From contig ARYC01016986.1 of NCBI GenBank assembly GCA_000711775.1, forward strand, positions 186,001 to 250,000: 64,000 bases of DNA, read 5' to 3'. Source of the DNA: Oxytricha trifallax (taxonomy: Eukaryota > Ciliophora > Spirotrichea > Sporadotrichida > Oxytrichidae). Below the pieces are notes generated by a model. The model was given only the letters and a program-made list of their open reading frames with translations, searched no databases and was not told where the DNA came from. Positions 30,382-42,006 of this stretch are shown here, piece by piece. The number at the start of each line of letters is the position of its first letter. Position 1 is the first letter of the stretch. The position numbers and the translations under genes were made by a program.

Positions 30382-30553
30382 TCAATCTCTACTCTCAAAC
30401 ATTTCAGGTTTGAATTCAAACTAGTAGGAAGAGACGCCTTAAATTAGTTCTTCAGCATAGATTATTTAGGAAGATTCCCCTCCTGAATATAATGAGTAGT
30501 CTACCACTACGTTAGGAAAAAAGAAAATGTACAACTTCGACTATAATAAAATT
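30382..30553 (-). CDS. Candidate MDS of unknown gene
   Basis: Minus frame, ending at TGA 30382-30384, reads FPNVVVDYSLYSGGESSQII, then YAEELIQGVSSYQFEFKPEM, then FESRD. The plus strand is also open to TGA 30484-30486 (FEFKLVGRDALNQFFSIDYL), but the minus reading is longer and more protein-like. No pointer or partner found. Confidence 0.4.
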
Positions 30554-32211
30554 CTTGCAATTAATGAAAAATTATTTTATCATTAAAATTTGGTTATCAT
30601 TTATCTATTTATTTAAATAATTATTTTCGACATCAACTCAGATGAATAAATATTAACATCAGTTAAAATATGGGAGAATACTTGCCAATATTAATCTGAA
30701 GCGTATTTAATATAAAATAATACAAAGATAGTTCATAAGTTGGATTTTCATATATGTCTTACAGATTTTGAAACAAATACTTTATTGTATAAAATTAAAC
30801 CGTAGTATACTGACTTTGATTTTGTGGTTTTAAATGATGGCTATTGAAATCTTAAAAAGATTTTGCATAAAATTTATAAATTTTTATTATAAGCTCTTAA
30901 AGATTAAAGTTGAAATTATATAGTTAAGTTTTACATTTAACTAAATTAAAAAAATAAAATGAGTTGATAATTTATAAAAATTAGTTGAATTCAAAAGCTT
31001 TTATGATATTATAAATCGGTATATCCTGCTTAAAGGAGAATGTTTTCTATAAGTGAAATAGCTTGAAGACGTCATATTTAAAGATCGAGTTGAATTAAAA
31101 AATCTATATATTGGGATGTTGACTGCCTTGCCTCGAGCACTGTCAGAACCTCCCACCTACGTCAGGGCGTCCCAAAACGGGAGCGAGGGCCGAGCCTCTC
31201 ACCATCGTCACGAATCCTAAAAATCAATATCAACAAAAAGATTTTTTTAAATATTAAATTAAACTTTAGTTTAGTTTAGTTTAATTTTACTAAAAATTCA
31301 AATGAATTTTCTAAATTATTACAATCTTAAAAAGACAATATTACAATCTCATATTTGTTTTCATTTTTTTCATATAAAAAATCGATTTTATTAACAAAAT
31401 ACTATCATTTGCTAGAAATAATCCAATTTTCAATATGATTCTATTATATTTAGGACCCCAAAATCATAACACAAGTATGATCAATATTGATATAGCAATA
31501 TCATCATTTATAAAATTAATTTTCTACTGTATTGGTGATAAATAAGTTCTATTTTAATATTGTTTTTCAATGTCGATTCTTATGGATAATGATCTATATA
31601 CTCAGTTTTTGTCTTTGAAAAATATGTATCTTTTTACTCTATCTAAACATTAAGGCTTATTATAAATAAGCTTGCTTATACATATCAAATTTATAAAATT
31701 ACTTGTTAGTATTTACAATACTAAAATAACAATTGAACATAAAATATTTTGCTTTTTCCTGTAATTAGTAATTATAACTTTAAATTATTTAATGTAATAT
31801 TTTTATTTAATTTAAATTTTATGTTTAAACTGATTTATATTTTAAATACTTTTTAAATAATTACAATTATAAATGACTGTAGTTTCTCAGTAACCTCTAT
31901 ATTAAATGATACTTTATGAAGGTTTTTTAAATATTTCTTTATAGTATCTTCAACCTGAGTAATATTTATCGATAATAAAAATCAAATTTTATTAATTAAT
32001 GATACACATATTTAATAAATGAGTACTTAATAAGGTAGTTGCATTATATGTATTAAAGTTTGTTATACTTTTAAAGTGATTATTAAAGATTAAGAAAACT
32101 AAATATGCTGATATTTATATCATACTAAATAGAAATTCGTTAAATAATTAATGTATTTTTGGAGGTTTCGATTCCATTTAAAACAATTTATAAAAATTGA
32201 TAGTTTACAAT
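30554..32211. other. AT-rich spacer around a GC-rich island
   Basis: Mostly AT-rich with no frame of interest, except the GC-rich island 31113-31216 (own entry), followed by a short (TTTAG)n-like tract at about 31262-31285. Confidence 0.55.
31113..31216. ncRNA. GC-rich 104-base island, possible structured RNA
   Basis: About 60% GC in a >75% AT region. It runs from GGGATGTTGACTGCC to CATCGTCACGAATCC and has self-complementary pieces (TCCCAAAACGGGA hairpin; GAGGCTCGGCC type stems). T-runs follow on both sides (TTTTTT in the minus sense just beyond 31113; TTTTTTT at about 31243 in the plus sense), as a Pol III terminator would. No tRNA, 5S, U-snRNA or SRP signature was recognised. Strand and identity unknown. 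Confidence 0.35.
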
Positions 32212-32336
32212 CTAAACCCTAAAACCCCTTAATGAGGTTTATAAGCTTTGATTTTTAGGGAATTTGTTAGGGGTTGGGGTTATTAATTAAATGCGAGACA
32301 AAAATTACAAGCTTTTGGTTTCTATTCATGATAAAG

Positions 32337-33350
32337 TGTATATAAATTTAGTGTTTAAACAGCGATATGGATGTGATATATAAAGTTAATAAGTTAAACC
32401 AGTACTAAACTATAAGTCTATTGCGCTACTCTTAAAGAAAAGTTCGTCTTCTGTTCTCTCACTGTCTTAAAGCAGTATAATTAATGCAACCATAGCTAAT
32501 TTCTAAGCCTAAGAGAAAGTCAAAGTTCCTTTAATAGCATATTGACTATCTTATTAATTAAAAAACATTGAAGTATTGGGCTCATTTCTCTCTCGACCAA
32601 TGCACTACTATGTTTCATCGCCAGTTCCCTCAGGTGAAGATCTCTGCATAGTCTGTTGCAAACATTTATAAACGAAATGGTATCTCTTACATAGGTGTTA
32701 ATCGTATCAAGAGAGTAATTGATTTCACTCTGCAATTCTACAACAACAACATAAATTATATTTATAATTAAATGCAGAAAGCCTAGTAGAATAATATTAA
32801 GTTTATTCATGCTGACAAGGCTGTGTTTACCTTCAACACTTTCATCTAGAAATCATGGTATAAGTGACATAGTAATATAGTAGTATATGAAAAGAAATTT
32901 ATGGTGCAAGCCATTGCAATATTTGGAGGTATTCGAGATGATGCTGATTTATAAACTTATGTTATTCATCCTCGCTAAATTAAGACAGAGCAGTATATTA
33001 AGTTCTTAGAGCAGCTTAGAAAGAAGTACCCTGAATAAGAGATTATACTGTTCATTGATAATCTTTATGCTCATAAGAAAAAAGAAACAAGGAAGAGTTA
33101 TGAGTAATTTAGAATAACACGAGTGTTCAACGTGCCTTAAAGCCCAAAGTTAAATAGAATTGAAATCTACAGGGGTAAACTAAAAGGTCATTATAAAAAA
33201 ACTGCTGATATACCACCACTGATGTATGACCTAACTATCGATAAAGTGGACTTTATTAAAAGCTCAGCGAAGAGAGTATATAATTAATTGGCTTAAAAGT
33301 ATGCTAAAGAAGGAATAGTGAATGTATATAAAGATGTTTTATAGTTAAGT
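32337..33350 (+). pseudogene. TBE transposase (outer element)
   Basis: Blocks in order: HFSLDQCTTMFHRQFPQVKI; KFIHADKAVFTF (first Asp); EIILFIDNLYAHKKKETRKS (second Asp); and PKLNRIEIYRGKLKGHYKK (Glu). Tc1/mariner-like DDE family. Several stops and frame slips between the blocks. The antisense frame at 32520-32810 is only a shadow. Confidence 0.7.
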
Positions 33351-33365
33351 TAATGAATATATAAA

Positions 33366-34134
33366 TCACATTTATAATTCTTTAGAGGAAGCTGGTTTCT
33401 TTTTCTTTTCTTCCTCTTCAGGCTTGCTTGGAGCTAGATTTCTTCTCTTGCTCTCAGCTCCAGCATCTATGTTCATTAACTCTGGAGGCTAAATATTTGA
33501 ATAAAATCTCTTGCTAACTTCATACTTTGTCTGCGACTTTCGCTCTTTATGAAGCTTGTTCTAGTCCTTTATCAAGAAGATGCCAGTAACAGATTTTACT
33601 AAAGAGTTAAGCTACAAATCTTACTTGAAATATAAGAATGCTTCTGCAGCTCTGATAGCCAGCTCTCACTTATCTTAATCCCTTGTTTGTCCTTATCTTC
33701 TAAAGAGATGCTGTATCTTTTCTTATGAGATTCTTGAATAATTTCTTTCAAGTAATCCCGTTTAATTGTTGCAAGGATACCAAAGAAATAGTTTCTTTCA
33801 GGTAGTTTATTTGACAACTGCTTCTTAGTAGCAGGTACTGAGAACCTCTGTCATTCAAAGTATCATCATATAAGTTATTCATTGAGATTTCTTGATAGTT
33901 TAGAATCTCTGCAAGCTTTACATCTTAAGTTTTCAATGTTTTCTTTTCTCGCAGAGTATCCCCCTTAGAAATGAAATTTTAATACCTTCTATCGTTGGCA
34001 GGAACAAACTAACTACAAAATAAAGATTAGTTACTATGAGTTAATTACCTTGCTGCACAAGGTAGCGATGCAAATCCTGCTTGCTTCTAAATCTTTGAAT
34101 AAAATCCTGTGCTTGCACTCTTTTCATTCCATCA
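33366..34134 (-). pseudogene. TBE 22-kDa-class ORF, start removed by insertion
   Basis: Reads DGMKRVQAQDFIQRFRSKQD from the insertion edge, then the family block NKLPERNYFFGILATIKRDY near 33790. The first codons (M.SMN) are gone: the nested TBE sits immediately after them and the sequence beyond its far end starts about 165 bases further into the spacer. Confidence 0.65.
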
Positions 34135-34274
34135 TTCAAAACCCCAAAACCCTTTCAGTAGTTTGATTGAGTTTTTGATTGATAAAAGTAGACTATTAGT
34201 GCATACTTTATTAGGGTTTTAATAGGGTTTATGTAGGGGTTTAATGTTTAAATATTAGTATTTTAAGTGAGTAT

Positions 34275-35300
34275 ATGCGAGGTTTGGGGTCAGTTTATGA
34301 CAGTGAGATATATAGATTTATTGTTTAAGTTGCGATATGGATGTGATGAATATAGTGAATAACTCAAGCCTGTTCTGAATTATACGTCTATAGCAAGGCT
34401 ACTCCATAAATCTCCAGCAACTGTGAGGTCTCACTGTCTATTAGCATAAAATTTAAAGAGAGAGCATCTTAATTCTAAGCCTAAGAGACCCTTAAAATTT
34501 TACCAGCATCATATTGACTATCTTATTAATGATAATACTCTTAAATACTAGGCTCATTTCTCTCTAGCCTAGCTGTGAAGTTTCATCGCCAATTTCCTGA
34601 GCTTCACATATCTGCTTAATCGATAGCTAACATATATAAAAAGAATGGAATATCTTACAAGACAGTCAATCGCATTAAGAGAGTGATTGACTTTAATGTT
34701 CCATTTTATAATACTAATTTATATTATATATTTGATTAAATGCAGAGGTCTTAAGAGCATAATATAAAGTTCATACACGCTGATGAGCAGTATTTACATT
34801 CAATAACTTTATTTCAAGGTCTTGGTGCAAGAGATATAGTAATATAGAAGTTTATGACTAATAGGTTAAGGTGTAAACTCATGCTATTCTTGGTGGAATA
34901 AGTGAAGATAGTGGCCTCGAGACTTATGTTATTCACCCTCGTTCTATAAAGACTGAATAATATATTAAGTTCTTACAATAACTCAGAGACAAATACGCTG
35001 ACTAAGAGATTATTCTGTTCGTTGATAACTTATCAGTTCATAAAACTAAAGACTCAAGGAAGGAATATGAAAGGCTAAGCATAACACCTGTATTTAATGT
35101 TCCTTACAGCCCTTAGTTCAATGGAATTGAATTATATTGGGGGTTATTGAAAGGTCATTATAAGAAATTGCTGCTCTACCATCTGATGCATGATTTAAAG
35201 ATAGATACAGTCGATTTAATTAAGATTGCTGCTAAAAGAGTCAGTGATGAGAAAGCTAAAGTGTGAGTAAGAAAGGGAGATTTTGTGTTTATAAATAAGT
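34275..35300 (+). pseudogene. TBE transposase (nested element)
   Basis: 42-kDa-class DDE transposase. ATG 34275 (MRGLGSVYD), with a one-base gain near 34305 relative to TBE-C and a TGA at about 34567. Readable blocks: LLHKSPATVRSHCLLAQNLK; RQFPELHISAQSIANIYKKN; KFIHADEQYLHS (first Asp); IILFVDNLSVHKTKDSRKEY (second Asp); and NVPYSPQFNGIELYWGLLKG (Glu), with 34 residues between the last two (DD34E, as in Tc1/mariner). Premature TGA after KAKV at about 35265. Confidence 0.8.
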
Positions 35301-35335
35301 ATTAGATTTAAACGAATGAATAAGTTCACATATTA

Positions 35336-36112
35336 AATTTGCCCGTAAAGTGATTTGGCTTCTCTTTCTTTTCTTCCTCTATAGGCTTGCTGGGGCCCAT
35401 GTTTATTCACTTAGTGGCAGCCCTTGCATCTATGTTCATCTCGTCTGGCTCTTAGTAATCTTTGAAGAGCCTCTTACTCATTTCTGCTTTACTTAAGACT
35501 TTCTCTCTCTGTTTAATTTGCTGCGCTCTTTCATCAAGTATAGCAGTACCAGGTTTTTCTATATAGTTAGAAGACTAAGCTTACTTGAGATTAAAGGATG
35601 CTTTTGAAGTTCCTACAGCCAGGTATCACTTATTTTAATACCTTGCTTCTCTTTTTCTTCAGGAGAGATGCTGTATCGTTTCTTGTGAGCTTCTTAAATA
35701 ACTTCATTTAAGTACTCAGGTTTCAGAGTTGCAAGAACACCAAAGAAGAAGTTTCTCTCTGGCAACTTATTAGAGAGCTGTAGCTTTGATGGAATGTAGA
35801 GAGCTACGCCCGGATCACTCATAGCATCGTCATACAGATTTGTCACTGATATTTCAGGCTAGTTAGGTATCTCTATCATCCTAATTTCATTAGACTTAAA
35901 AGCTTTTTTGTCTTCACTCAGTAAGGCTTTAAGAATGAGATTTTAGTTCCCTCCAAAGTTGGTAAGAACAATCCAACTATAATGGATTTATTAATCTTAC
36001 TTAAGAACTTACCTTGCTATACCAAATATCTATAAAGGTCCTCTTTACTTCGAAATTTTCCTATTAAATCTTGAGATTAAATTCTCTTCATTGCATCATT
36101 CATAGACTCCAT
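35336..36112 (-). CDS. TBE 22-kDa-class protein (nested element)
   Basis: ATG 36110-36112 to TGA 35336-35338, 259 codons in one length-compatible frame. It starts MESMNDAMKRIQSQDLIGKF; middle NKLPERNFFFGVLATLKPEY; QEAHKKRYSISPEEKEKQGI; end PNHFTGKFNM. One internal TGA at 35407-35409 breaks the C-terminal tail. Conserved in every TBE of the window, so probably needed for transposition, but no domain was recognised. It lies convergent to the transposase and divergent from the kinase gene. Confidence 0.8.
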
Positions 36113-36558
36113 CTTGCTTCCTCTTTCTAGAAATGTTAATGAAATTTAAAATTATGGATATCCATTCTAAGTTTATTAAAATCTTACTACTAAATAGGGA
36201 GGACCTACTGGAGGTCAACCTTGAAAAGATATGCGGAGAAGCATTGAAAAACTTGCTCCAAGTTTCACAGATTGATTTCCATTTTTATCAATCTATGTTT
36301 AATTATTTAAGGAGGTCCTCCAAATTAAGTTCAAACTTTATTTGGAGGACCTCCTAGAAAAACAAAACTTCTTTAGGAACTTTTTATTTACTAAAATGTT
36401 AATTATACCGAGAAATTATGTCGAATTTTAGACTTTTATGGTGATTAAATTTACTTATTTACCAGCAAAGAATTTACCAGAATGTCTTATACTCTACTAT
36501 TATAGTATACCTAGGTGAATTTTATCATTACTATAATAAAATATATCAGAAAACTAAA

Positions 36559-37988
36559 ATGAGCGTTAACCTTTTGAGAAGAGCGGCATTACTTGGATCA
36601 AGTCAATAAAAGTTATCATTCCAGCAACCAGGAAGGTAGAGACCAGAGACGCTTGTACTACTTATGACAACTTTAACCAGTCTAGCTTTGAGATTTATAT
36701 ATAAGTTAAGTAGGAAGTCATCATAGACGCAGTTCAAATTGAGAAGGAGGTTAAACAACCAGCCATAGAGCATTCAATATTACCACACAAAGTTGACTAT
36801 TAATGCAAAGAATGTAATAAAGTTTTCCTTTACAAGCCAACTTACAAGAGACACTTGAGAGATATACACAACGATATGCCTAGGCTATATCTCAAGCATT
36901 AAAAGGAGGATGGCAAGTAAGTCTGCGAGATTTGTGAGAAGCCTTATTCTCATACAAGAGATCTTAGAGTGCACTTAAAGAAAAAGCACAATCAAAGCTT
37001 TTTGTTTATTCATGAACATACAGGTAAAAGATTCCTATAAAAAAGAAGGTCAAGAAATCCATCCGAGTCTCTTAGAGTTGAGGTATAGAAGTAATTCAAA
37101 ATGAAGAAAGCTGTCAAGAACCTCCCAATCTCATAGATCAATAAAATTATGTAAAAATCCGAGGCTATGAAGATCCCTGTCTTGAAAATTATTGACTTAG
37201 ATTCTTGTCTAGAAAGCTACCTTACTCTAGAGGATAAAATAGAGAAGAGAGTTATTAGAGATGACTAATACGCTTACAAAATTTATTATTCAATTACTTT
37301 CTTGCTGATGACAAGCTCTAAATGGAATTTGATAATGTATTATGCTCTTTAATAAACAAAATTTAAAGAGTGCAGACATATAATTCAGTTTGATGCCATT
37401 TTAATTTGAAGAAATCATGTAGCATTTAGGCTTCCCCTCTTTGAAATGACTACAGAGAGTTTTTATCTGACAATAGATTCCAAAGATAAATAGGCTAGAT
37501 AGTACAATGGATAGTTGTGGGAATAGAAGAGCTTCACAAGCTCGGTTACGTTCATAGAGACTTAAAGCCAGAAAATATAATGATTGACTTTCAACCTTTA
37601 AGAGTCTATATTATTGATTTCAACAGGGCTTAAAGAGTGGAAGCCTCTGCGCTAGGAAATGTACGAGGCCCTCCTGGATATTTCCGAGAGAGAAGATTGG
37701 AGAGATGGGGATATAGCGTGGGATATTTGGGCATTAACAGCAATAATAATAGAGAGTAATATGCCAAGGAACGATTACTTTAGCTGTAAGAATGAGAGAG
37801 AATCTAAGTAAAGAATCAAGCAATATCTCGATAAAAATAAAATCAATGGATGCTTTAGAGAGCTTGCATACACTACAATAATCAAACCAAGCAATGAAAA
37901 TGAAGTAACGCTAGATACAATAAAATTACAACTTAGAAAGATAAAATTCAGAGAACTGCCGCATGACTCTAAGCTTATGTTTGTGTGA
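36559..37988 (+). CDS. TBE zinc-finger/kinase ORF (nested element)
   Basis: 57-kDa-class ORF from ATG 36559 (MSVNLLRRA) to TGA 37986-37988 (tail LPHDSKLMFV). Two C2H2 fingers: CKECNKVFLYKPTYKRHLRD (then IH), about 36806-36875, and CEICEKPYSHTRDLRVHLKK (then KH), about 36925-36990. Basic linker KRRSRNPSESLRVEVQKQFK. Kinase part: catalytic HRDLKPENIMI near 37553, YIIDFNRAQRVEASALG (DFN) near 37608. The length is not a multiple of three, so at least one frame change is present. A likely DNA-binding protein kinase; substrate unknown. Confidence 0.8.
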
Positions 37989-38138
37989 AATATTTAAAAA
38001 ACTGGGTTTATATGCTCACTTAAATTACAAATATTTAAGCATTAAACCCCTATATAAACCCTAATAAAGTATGCGTTAATAGTTTAGTTTTATCAATAAA
38101 AAACTCAATCAAATTACTGAAAGGGTTTTGGGGTTTTG

Positions 38139-38483
38139 ATTGATATCTATCTCTACTGTTATAGTTCCATATTTTTTAATTTAAATTGGTACGTACTTAA
38201 TTAGGAGCACCACTCATTTTAATCATAAAATCACAAAATACCTCCTAAAGCAGTACGTACTTAATTAGGTGCACCTCCTAAATTGGTATGCGCTGCAATC
38301 AACTTTATATTGAAAGATAAAATGGTTACTTCTCACCCAGACTTAGAGCTGGATTGTCTCTTAGCACTCATATTTCTTCTCTAACACTCTATAAACTTCC
38401 CTAGAAACGTGTAGGCTTGGAAAGCTCTCATTTAAACTTTAAGTTAAAGAGCCAGTTTTATAATTTTAAACTCTAATTTAAAT
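38139..38483. other. TBE spacer with short repeats
   Basis: Divergent spacer between the 22-kDa and kinase ORFs of the outer TBE. It contains repeated TACTTAATTAGG(A/T)GCACC units and is a likely site of the two promoters. Matches 1845-2240. Confidence 0.6.
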
Positions 38484-41069
38484 ATGAGCGCTAACATTTT
38501 GAGAAAAAAACAACAGCCCTTCCATCAAACTAAATGAGACTTACATTTGGCAGCAATAAAAAAATGTGATACCTGCGAGATGAACTCTCATAAAGATATA
38601 CCAGAGTTATCACTTGAGGTCACTGTTATTAAAATCGAAATTAATAATATAAAATAAATGGCAAACAAGAGTGTGGGAGACAGAGGAGGAGAAAGGCAAT
38701 TATGAGATTTTTATACAAACTGAAGAAGTTGAAGTGTATTTTTGTGAGCTATGTGAGAGATTTCACTCATAAATCAAGCTGGTACAGACTTATGAAAGAG
38801 CACAGAGAAACCAAGCCCACTATATACTTAAATTATGATAAAATCTATGGAAAGTATGAATGCTTTAGGTGTCATAAGCAATACTCTCATACAAGACTTG
38901 AAGAAACATCTATTAAAAGCCAATAAAAAAGACATAGAAATTAAAAAGCATCAAGTTGAGCTGAAGCTTATCAACAAAAGAAAAGCTATGGAATATTTAA
39001 AGGGGGTTGTGCCTGAATAAGCTAGTGAATTAGAGGACGTAAGGAAGGCTTGAAATCAACTGACCACTGAAATAACAAAAATTATGATCAAAATTTAATA
39101 TAAAAAAATACCAGTTCTTGCGTAGATAGATTTAAATATTTCTCTTTAAAGTTATATAATTCTAGAAGACTCATTTGATAAAAAAGTTATCAATGACCAT
39201 CAATATGCTTACAAGGTTAATCTCTTCAACTTTCTCTTAAGTGATGACAAGTATTAGATGGAGTTTAAAAATGAGTATCAAGTACTCACTTAAGCAAAGT
39301 TTAAAGAGTGGAGTTACTTAGTAAAGCTTTATGCTGTTCTCCTAGCCAAGGATCATGTTGCTATAAGACTTCCACACTATCAGATGACTTTAAGAGATAT
39401 TATTACAGATCAAAAAAATCATAAGTAGCTTGGATAAATAGAATGTAAGACAATAGAAGGTATTAAGGAGCTTCACATGTTTGGGTTTGTTCACAGAGAT
39501 TTGAAGCTAGAAAATATAATGATAAAATTTTACCAGTAAGAGTAGCATTAATCGATTTCAACAGAGCTTTAAGAGTGGAAGTATCAAGGCTTGGAACTGT
39601 AATGGGAACTCCAGACTATTATTCAGAGAGTGAAGACTGGAGAGATAAGAATGACTATTATTAGTAAGATGTGTGAGCTTTAGCAGCAATAATAATAGAT
39701 TGCGAAATGCCTCGCAACGAATACTACTCTACAAGGTGCGAGAAGATGCTAAGCAAAGGATTAAGTAGTTTATAGACAGAAACAGAGTCTATAAATCAAC
39801 GAAACAAATGGCAGAATTAGTTAGAATATAGAGATTCGCCAATTTTTAGAAATTAAAATACTTGAAAAGCTCAATGTGATATATAATTAATATTTTATGA
39901 ATTAAGCATAAATACAATTTCTGGAACCTTGATTCTATCAAAGAAGAAAGTTTGCTGACTTTGATATTTAGGTTTTTAAAGATAAATTGGAGCTTCTTGT
40001 GTAATTTTAGCATTCATTAGGTCATCACGCTCAAAACTTTTGAAGTTGTATTGCCTTTTCTCCAATAATTTAACAGTCATTTTTTTGCTTATTTTATAAA
40101 ATGTTTCCTCAAATCCATTCATATTTCTCTAAAAATGTCTATTGAAAAAATAAATTATCAAGTATATTTTTTTAATTTAAAATCTACCAAAGCGAGAAAA
40201 TTTTATCAATTTTTCTCGCTTTGGTAGGCCTGACTAATTAATATTAATTCTATAATTTCATTATTGAGGCATAAAATTAAATAATAATTCAAAATAGTAA
40301 TAAAATTATAAAACATTTAACTTTTTAAATTTTTCTGATTAATATGTAAAAATGCTTTGTCGTTTCTATTAAAAGTAATTACTTAAAAAAAAGTTACTCG
40401 AATTAGAAGATATTCTTAAATAGTAAGATTTATCAGAAATTTATTAAATATAATTGTAAAACATCAAATTAAAAAAGTATAATTATTCAAACTAATTTAG
40501 CTATTATTAAAACTAATAAGTATTATTATAAATTAATCTGGCCTACCAAAGCGAGAAAAATTGATAAAATTTTCTCGTTTTGGTAGGTTTTAAATTAAAA
40601 AAATATACTTGATAATTTATTTTTTCAATAGACATTTTTAGAGAAATATGAATGGATTTGAGGAAACATTTTATAAAATAAGCAAAAAAATGACTGTAAA
40701 ATTATTGGAGAAAAAGCAATACAACTTCAAAAGTTTTGAGCGTGATGACCTAATGAATGCTAAAATTACACAAGAAGCTCCAATTTATCTTTAAAAACCT
40801 AAATATCAAAGTCAACAAACTTTCTTCTTTGATAGAATCAAAGTTCCAGAAATTTCATTTATGTTTAATTCATAAAATAATAATTAAATATCACATTGAG
40901 CTTTTCAAGTATTTTTATTTCTAAAATTTGGCGAATCTCAAATTCTAACCAAGTCAATAATAATAACATCAAACTCAAGATCAGACATATCTATAGAGCA
41001 GATAGAGTTGTGGTTAAGCAAGATAAACTTTAGACCTCTCCCACATTATCCAAAGTGCATTTTGAGTGA
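38484..41069 (+). pseudogene. TBE zinc-finger/kinase ORF (outer element), split by an insertion
   Basis: ATG 38484-38486 (MSANILRKKQ). Zinc fingers: a first pair near 38740-38800 (CELCERFHS-like), the second YECFRCHKQYSHTRDLKKHL near 38858-38905 with a one-base slip. Kinase: VHRDLKLENIMI near 39489 (Pro of HRDLKPEN is Leu), LIDFNRALRVEVSRLG near 39550 and a DVQALAAIII block near 39668. It is interrupted by 39820-40949, then resumes NSRSDISIEQIELWLSKINF and ends near TGA 41067-41069. Confidence 0.7.
39820..40949. mobile_element. 1130-bp palindromic TIR element
   Basis: Arms of about 410 bases (GTTAGAATATAGAGATTCGC at the left, inverse at the right end) around a 300-base centre. Each arm ends inside with a second, short palindrome (CTACCAAAGCGAGAAAA facing TTTTCTCGCTTTGGTAG). 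No ORF. It is inserted in the kinase ORF of the outer TBE. A clear target duplication was not seen. Confidence 0.85.
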
Positions 41070-41188
41070 TTAAATAAAATACATTTACTATAAATTTCAC
41101 ATTAAAACCTATTAATAACCCAACCCCTAACAAATTCCCTACAAATCAAAGCACTTATAAACCTCATTAAGGGGTTTTGGGGGTTTTG

Positions 41189-41461
41189 ATTATACTGCAC
41201 TTTTCATTAATTGTGCATTTTATTTTACCTTAAGTTATTATCTATCTCTATCTATTATTATTATTATTGTCGTTATTAATAAATTTAGCATTGAATTTAT
41301 TATTTTATGTTTATTAATAAATTACTTAAAAAATATTGAGAGTTTTATCATAAAATCTAAATTTTCAAAATTATTTTAATTCTAACTTTAGTAAATAGCA
41401 TTATTACTCATGAAAACAATCCTTTTCTTTAACTTTGATGACGTATTTGACGACTCAAATG
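41189..41461. other. AT-rich spacer
   Basis: Simple (TCTAT)n/(TTA)n-like sequence near 41240-41275; no gene. Confidence 0.5.
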
Positions 41462-42006
41462 AGTACAAATTGTTGAATAATCGAATATTAAATGATAAAT
41501 AAATAAATTATTTTCGATTATTTAGAATTAATATTTTTAATAAAATAAATCACGACTCTTTCTCGATATTTTGTTGATTTCAAAGTAGAGTGCGATTAAA
41601 TATAATTATTTACATAAAAAGTCTGGTAAGTTTAAAAAAGATATGTAGTTTATTTTAAAATAAAGTTCATTTATGTAACTTATTCATAACCGGATATTGA
41701 TACTTATATTAGTTTTTTGCCAATTATTAAAAAATATACCATACTAGCTAAAATTACTTATTTGTCTATGCTTGATATAAATAATAAAATAATAAGATAA
41801 CATTATTTTATTATAAACTACTAATCTTTATTAAACATACCAGACTTGTTATGTAAATAATTATATTTAATCGCACTCTACTTTGAAATCAACAAAAATA
41901 TCGAGAAACAGTCGCGATTTATTTGAATAAAGATATTAATTCTAAATAATCGAAAATAATTTATTTATTTATCATTTAATATTCGATTTATTCAACAATT
42001 TGTACT
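41462..42006. repeat. 545-bp palindromic element
   Basis: Arms of about 230 bases: AGTACAAATTGTTGAATAAT at the left and the inverse at the right, with CAAAGTAGAGTGCGATTAAA pairing to its inverse. No ORF. Another MITE-like family, different from R1. Confidence 0.8.

Larger units (their letters stand above)
34137..38138 (+). mobile_element. Nested TBE transposon, 4002 bp, full length
   Basis: Clean ends CAAAACCCCAAAACCC at 34137 and the inverse at 38138, flanked by ATT (34134-34136 and 38139-38141). The inverted terminal repeats continue inward (TTTCAGTAGTTTGATTGAGT and inverse), with AGGGTTTATGTAGGGGTTTA subterminal copies. All three ORFs are present in the standard order. It is the best-preserved TBE here, yet each ORF has at least one lesion. 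Confidence 0.95.
32212..41188 (+). mobile_element. Outer TBE transposon with two nested insertions
   Basis: Left end CTAAACCCTAAAACCCC, right end GGGGTTTTGGGGGTTTTG; about 3.85 kb once the nested TBE (34137-38138) and the palindromic element (39820-40949) are set aside. Transposase (+), 22-kDa ORF (-, beheaded by the insertion), kinase ORF (+, split). The subfamily end sequence AATGAGGTTTATAAGC is shared with TBE-A. About 165 bases around the 22-kDa start are missing at the nested-TBE site. Confidence 0.85.

Noticed and set aside
35977-36012. 36-base 'intron' (GTAAGT...TATAG) in the TBE 22-kDa ORF
   Set aside because: The segment is exactly 36 bases (in frame) in four other copies and open in all of them, with variants such as GNQLIVTHPDYVVG. 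It reads better as a variable coding stretch, and one copy lacks the AG end.
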